This document shows, one piece after another, positions 63,137 through 64,000 of a stretch of DNA of 64,000 nt. The notes under the pieces are model-generated. The model ran no database searches. It worked only from the letters and a program-made list of their open reading frames with translations, and was not told where the DNA came from. Position numbers and translations under genes: made by a program. How positions within the stretch are numbered: the stretch's first letter is position 1; each line of letters begins with the position of its first letter. The stretch covers positions 62,001 through 126,000 of the forward strand of contig NZ_JABMJG010000012.1 of assembly GCF_013376045.1 (NCBI RefSeq), read 5' to 3'. This stretch comes from Variovorax sp. SG517. GTDB taxonomy: Bacteria; Pseudomonadota; Gammaproteobacteria; Burkholderiales; Burkholderiaceae_C.

Positions 63137-64000
63137 CAGGCCTTCGTTTCCTGGTCGAAGCGGTCCATGGCGCGGCCCAGGCGCGCGAACAGGTCGTCCA
63201 GCTCGGACCGCGTGATGATCAGCGGCGGGCACAGGCCGATGCTGTCGCCCATGGCGCGCACGATCAGGCCTTCCTCCAGCGCCAGCGCCGCGAAACGGTA
63301 GCCGGCCTTGCGGTCGGTGGCGAAGGGCGTGCGCGCGGCCTTGTCGGCCATGAGTTCGATGGCGCCGATCAGGCCCACGCCGCGCACGTTGCCCACCCAG
63401 GGGCGTTCGGCGAAGGCGCGCAGCCCGGCCTGGAAGGCGGGGGCGAGCTCGCGCACGTGGTCGAGGATGCGCTCGTCCTCGTAGACCTTCAGCGTCTCCA
63501 GCGCCACCGCGCAGGCGACCGGGTGGCCCGAGTAGGTGTAGCCGTGGCCGAAGCTGCCGAGCTTGCCGCTGTTGGCGGCGATGGCGCTGTGCACCTTCTC
63601 GTTGACCATGACGGCCGAGATCGGCACGTAGCCCGAGGACAGCGCCTTGGCGCAGCTCAGGATGTCGGGCTCGATGCCGAAGGTCGTGGAACCGAACATG
63701 TTGCCCGTGCGGCCGAAGCCGCAGATCACCTCGTCGGCGATCATGAGCACGCCGTACTTGCGCAGCACGGCCTGCACCTTCTCGAAGTAGCCGGCCGGCG
63801 GCACCAGCACGCCGCCCGCGCCCATCACCGGCTCGGCGATGAAGGCGGCCACGGTCTCGGGCCCTTCGGCCAGGATGGTCTGCTCAAGCTGTTGTGCGAG
63901 GCGGCTGGAGAAGTCCTGCTCCGTCTCGCCGGGTTCGGCGTAGCGGTAGTGGTGCGGGCAGTCCACGTGCAGGAAGCGCGCGGGCGCGGTGGCAATGGGC
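63136..64000 (-). CDS. Class III aminotransferase (partial, N-terminus beyond right edge)
   Basis: The C-terminal 287 residues of a PLP-dependent omega-aminotransferase; the open frame continues to the window edge. Visible are AAFIAEPVMGAGGVLVPPAG, VLMIADEVICGFGRTGNMFG, the PLP lysine in LSCAKALSSGYVPIS and the GSFGHGYTYSGHPVACAVAL block. This class transfers amino groups from putrescine, beta-alanine, GABA or similar amines, usually to pyruvate. As the first visible gene before the deacetylase (4-base overlap), it likely handles the free amine that the deacetylase releases. Confidence 0.93.
   Translation of the reverse strand, partial: PIATAPARFLHVDCPHHYRYAEPGETEQDFSSRLAQQLEQTILAEGPETVAAFIAEPVMGAGGVLVPPAGYFEKVQAVLRKYGVLMIADEVICGFGRTGNMFGSTTFGIEPDILSCAKALSSGYVPISAVMVNEKVHSAIAANSGKLGSFGHGYTYSGHPVACAVALETLKVYEDERILDHVRELAPAFQAGLRAFAERPWVGNVRGVGLIGAIELMADKAARTPFATDRKAGYRFAALALEEGLIVRAMGDSIGLCPPLIITRSELDDLFARLGRAMDRFDQETKA

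Overview
The window is GC-rich (roughly 65-68 % by eye), densely packed and carries the gene repertoire of a betaproteobacterium of the Comamonadaceae. The glp cluster with its glpSTPQV glycerol ABC transporter, the intergenic repeat types and the paired ATP-grasp/alpha-E/transglutaminase loci suggest Variovorax or a close relative; this is inference from gene content, not a database match. No rRNA, tRNA, CRISPR array or insertion sequence was seen. No stretch over 300 bases lacks a gene.

Left part, 1-9.4 kb (minus strand): a probable operon of a transglutaminase/DUF2126 protein, a circularly permuted ATP-grasp/alpha-E fusion, an amino-acid-type binding lipoprotein, a small transglutaminase, a RidA-family protein and a nucleotidyltransferase-like protein. 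These families have been predicted (not proven) to ligate and cut amide bonds in an unknown metabolite. comEC (9.5-12 kb) separates it from a second locus of the same type (12.1-15.6 kb): an enoyl-CoA hydratase-family gene, an unfused ATP-grasp protein and an unfused alpha-E protein.

15.8-27.8 kb: a contact-dependent inhibition / two-partner secretion locus. A 2961-residue haemagglutinin-type exoprotein ends in a lower-GC toxin tip with a PD-(D/E)XK-like residue pattern. A 4-base-overlapping immunity gene candidate, the outer-membrane TpsB transporter and a lipoprotein follow. A convergent phosphoethanolamine-transferase-like gene closes the block.

29.5-39.8 kb: complete glycerol uptake and use: glpK-glpR on minus, divergent from glpD-glpS-glpT-glpP-glpQ-DUF2160-glpV, ending in a strong terminator.

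40-47.4 kb: a nine-gene, tightly overlapping plus-strand cluster that looks biosynthetic: DarA-like flavodoxin-fold protein, DarB-like KSIII, an unknown protein, a BtrH-like acyltransferase, an ABC exporter pair, an acyl carrier protein, an atypical ketosynthase and another unknown protein. It has no reductase, dehydratase or loading enzyme of its own. This is the best candidate for an undescribed system.

47.4-53.1 kb (minus): MoxR AAA ATPase, DUF58, transglutaminase membrane protein, lytic transglycosylase MltB and an HD hydrolase. 53.2-56.2 kb (plus): an HDAC-family deacetylase, an MscS channel and a lower-GC gene of possible uracil-DNA-glycosylase fold.

56.2-64 kb (minus): a catabolic cluster with two acetylpolyamine-amidohydrolase-type enzymes, an EamA permease, a GntR regulator, a short-chain dehydrogenase, an APH-family kinase, a class III PLP enzyme resembling phospho-lyases, and a second class III aminotransferase cut by the window edge. 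It suggests uptake, deacetylation, phosphorylation and elimination or transamination of an acetylated amine.
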